Assembly: GCA_002059205.1 (NCBI GenBank)
Contig: MVCQ01000119.1
Span: 1 to 5,588 of the forward strand
Length of the DNA: 5,588 bases
DNA from: Candidatus Latescibacteria bacterium 4484_107
GTDB taxonomy: Bacteria; Latescibacterota; 4484-107
Direction of reading: 5' to 3'
In this document: positions 4,828 to 5,588 of the stretch, piece after piece
Layout: every line of letters starts with the position of its first letter
How positions within the stretch are numbered: position 1 is the stretch's first letter
Program-made: the position numbers and the translations under genes
Notes under the pieces: generated by a model
Told to the model about the DNA's origin: nothing
Databases searched by the model: none
What the model saw: the letters and a program-made list of their open reading frames with translations, nothing else

Positions 4828-5588
4828 TCAGCAACGCAACCGGCCGGCGAGCCTGTCAGCAAGCCGGAAGAAGACCGGTAACATGGGGTTCCAGGATAGA
4901 AGACGGTAGATGATTTTTCGGCCTTGGCGAACGATCTGTGCAGGTATGTGTATGAAAGTATTGAGAAACCGTTTGAATTCCATTTTCAAGACTTTTTCTT
5001 TTTCATTTGTGTGGCGTTTTTTCCATCTACCCTTGGTTGGAAGAGCAAGGGCGAACCACGCTTTGAACGACCATGCAAGGGATGCCATCACCATGTATGC
5101 CCAATTGCTGAAAAGGTTGTCCACCGGTGCATGGAGGGCTCGTACACCATTCTTGAGTTGCTCGATCAGATTCTCCTGCTGACAGCGGTCGTTTGCAAGA
5201 AAGACGATCTTGGCAGACGATGTGCGCCGATCGTTCGTGATGTAGAAGAAGTAGCGGATGTCATCAAAGAGCGTTTCTTCACCCTTCTCCACCGAGAGAT
5301 TTTTACGGACAGCGACAACCCGGTATACCTTCTTGCAGAGGTGTGGCTTGTACTGAAACGAAGCCACATCTTCACACCGAAGGCGGATGTTCTTGAATTC
5401 CCGTTCACGCACTATGCGTTCCTTTACGTTCTCGGGCCGGCGCCGCAGAGCTGTTTTTACCTTGTACTTTTCGCGCCGCTGGAGTCGGCTCCAGGCGCCG
5501 TCAGGGAGGTTTTCAGCGATTTTCCTGAGATTCTGCATGCAGTCTATTCCGAATACAAAACGCACGCCCTCCTCATCCCAGCGATCGA
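4828..5588 (-). CDS. IS1380-family transposase, 5' end beyond the window
   Basis: The open frame enters from the right edge (codons DRWDEEGVRFVFGID at 5586-5542) and ends at TGA 4830-4828, so about 252 C-terminal residues are present; the family usually has about 430-470. The GTG at 5565 lies inside the continuous frame and is not the true start. Diagnostic sequence includes YFFYITND and NDRCQQENLIEQLKNG followed by SNWAYMVMASLAW, typical of the IS1380 group of DDE transposases. The glutamate of the Y(2)R(3)E(6)K-type signature is encoded at 5175-5173; R, E and K are conserved, while the Y position is Ala. The terminus FRLADRLAGRLRC fits the family's usual ending. The upstream catalytic aspartates lie outside the window. 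Within the visible part there is no frameshift or stop, so the element could still be active. It moves DNA by cut-and-paste and has no functional link to the neighbouring genes. Confidence 0.88.
   Translation of the reverse strand, partial: DRWDEEGVRFVFGIDCMQNLRKIAENLPDGAWSRLQRREKYKVKTALRRRPENVKERIVREREFKNIRLRCEDVASFQYKPHLCKKVYRVVAVRKNLSVEKGEETLFDDIRYFFYITNDRRTSSAKIVFLANDRCQQENLIEQLKNGVRALHAPVDNLFSNWAYMVMASLAWSFKAWFALALPTKGRWKKRHTNEKEKVLKMEFKRFLNTFIHIPAQIVRQGRKIIYRLLSWNPMLPVFFRLADRLAGRLRC

Larger units (their letters stand above)
4592..5588 (-). mobile_element. IS1380-family insertion sequence, partial
   Basis: The transposase gene fills 4828-5588 and continues past the right edge. The outer left limit is set by the loss of coding sense in the GT-C-like gene at about 4592. 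Because most of that gene's reading frame is intact up to this point, insertion into it is the simplest explanation. The exact terminal repeat cannot be fixed without the other end. The alternative end CCCCGACTTCTGAATTCTG (4805-4823), just beyond the transposase stop, would leave 4592-4804 as separate DNA. No target duplication can be checked here. Confidence 0.6.

Noticed and set aside
1..5588. CRISPR array, tRNA, rRNA or phage genes
   Set aside because: No spaced direct repeats, no cloverleaf-like sequence and no phage-type proteins were seen on either strand.

Overview
The window looks like environmental bacterial DNA of moderate GC from an organism with a Gram-negative type envelope. It encodes a secreted protein with a classical signal peptide, two single-pass membrane-anchored proteins with large exported domains, a multi-spanning GT-C-like membrane protein and an IS1380-family transposase. 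Ribosome binding sites are strong and purine-rich. Secreted proteins carrying an 'xGxYxxxPYxVxRRG' motif and YVTN-type propellers are, from memory, common in PVC-type and related candidate phyla. That placement is only an impression; no marker gene is present.

Layout. (1) Positions 1-2858 are a tight minus-strand gene cluster, transcribed right to left: a membrane-anchored helical-repeat (HEAT-like) protein (2858-1716), a membrane-anchored beta-propeller (YVTN/NHL-like) protein (1711-455), and a secreted protein whose 3' end runs off the left edge (379-1). The first two genes are 4 nt apart, and the second gene's ribosome binding site overlaps the first gene's stop. The third follows a 75-nt gap that can fold into a two-part hairpin. 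(2) Positions 2859-3391 are a divergent intergenic region. It holds a minus-strand leader with a possible Shine-Dalgarno-sequestering hairpin, a protein-like orphan reading frame ending at 2962 that is closed off at an A10 tract, a second unexplained open minus frame (3207-3390), and a plausible sigma70 promoter for the plus-strand gene. (3) Positions 3392-4618 encode a GT-C-like polytopic membrane protein that breaks off abruptly after 'CDWDDF'. (4) Positions 4592-5588 are foreign sequence: a 236-nt stretch without a recognised gene, then the C-terminal half of an IS1380-family transposase on the minus strand, running off the right edge.

The three minus-strand genes probably make an exported multi-protein assembly: two bitopic membrane proteins presenting protein-interaction scaffolds (a solenoid and a propeller) plus one soluble secreted partner. 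No enzymatic activity is evident, and the assembly's role cannot be read from sequence alone. The plus-strand gene resembles enzymes that use lipid-linked sugars, but it has lost its C-terminal portion at the insertion-element junction. I see no tRNA, rRNA, CRISPR array, riboswitch of a known class or convincing intrinsic terminator.
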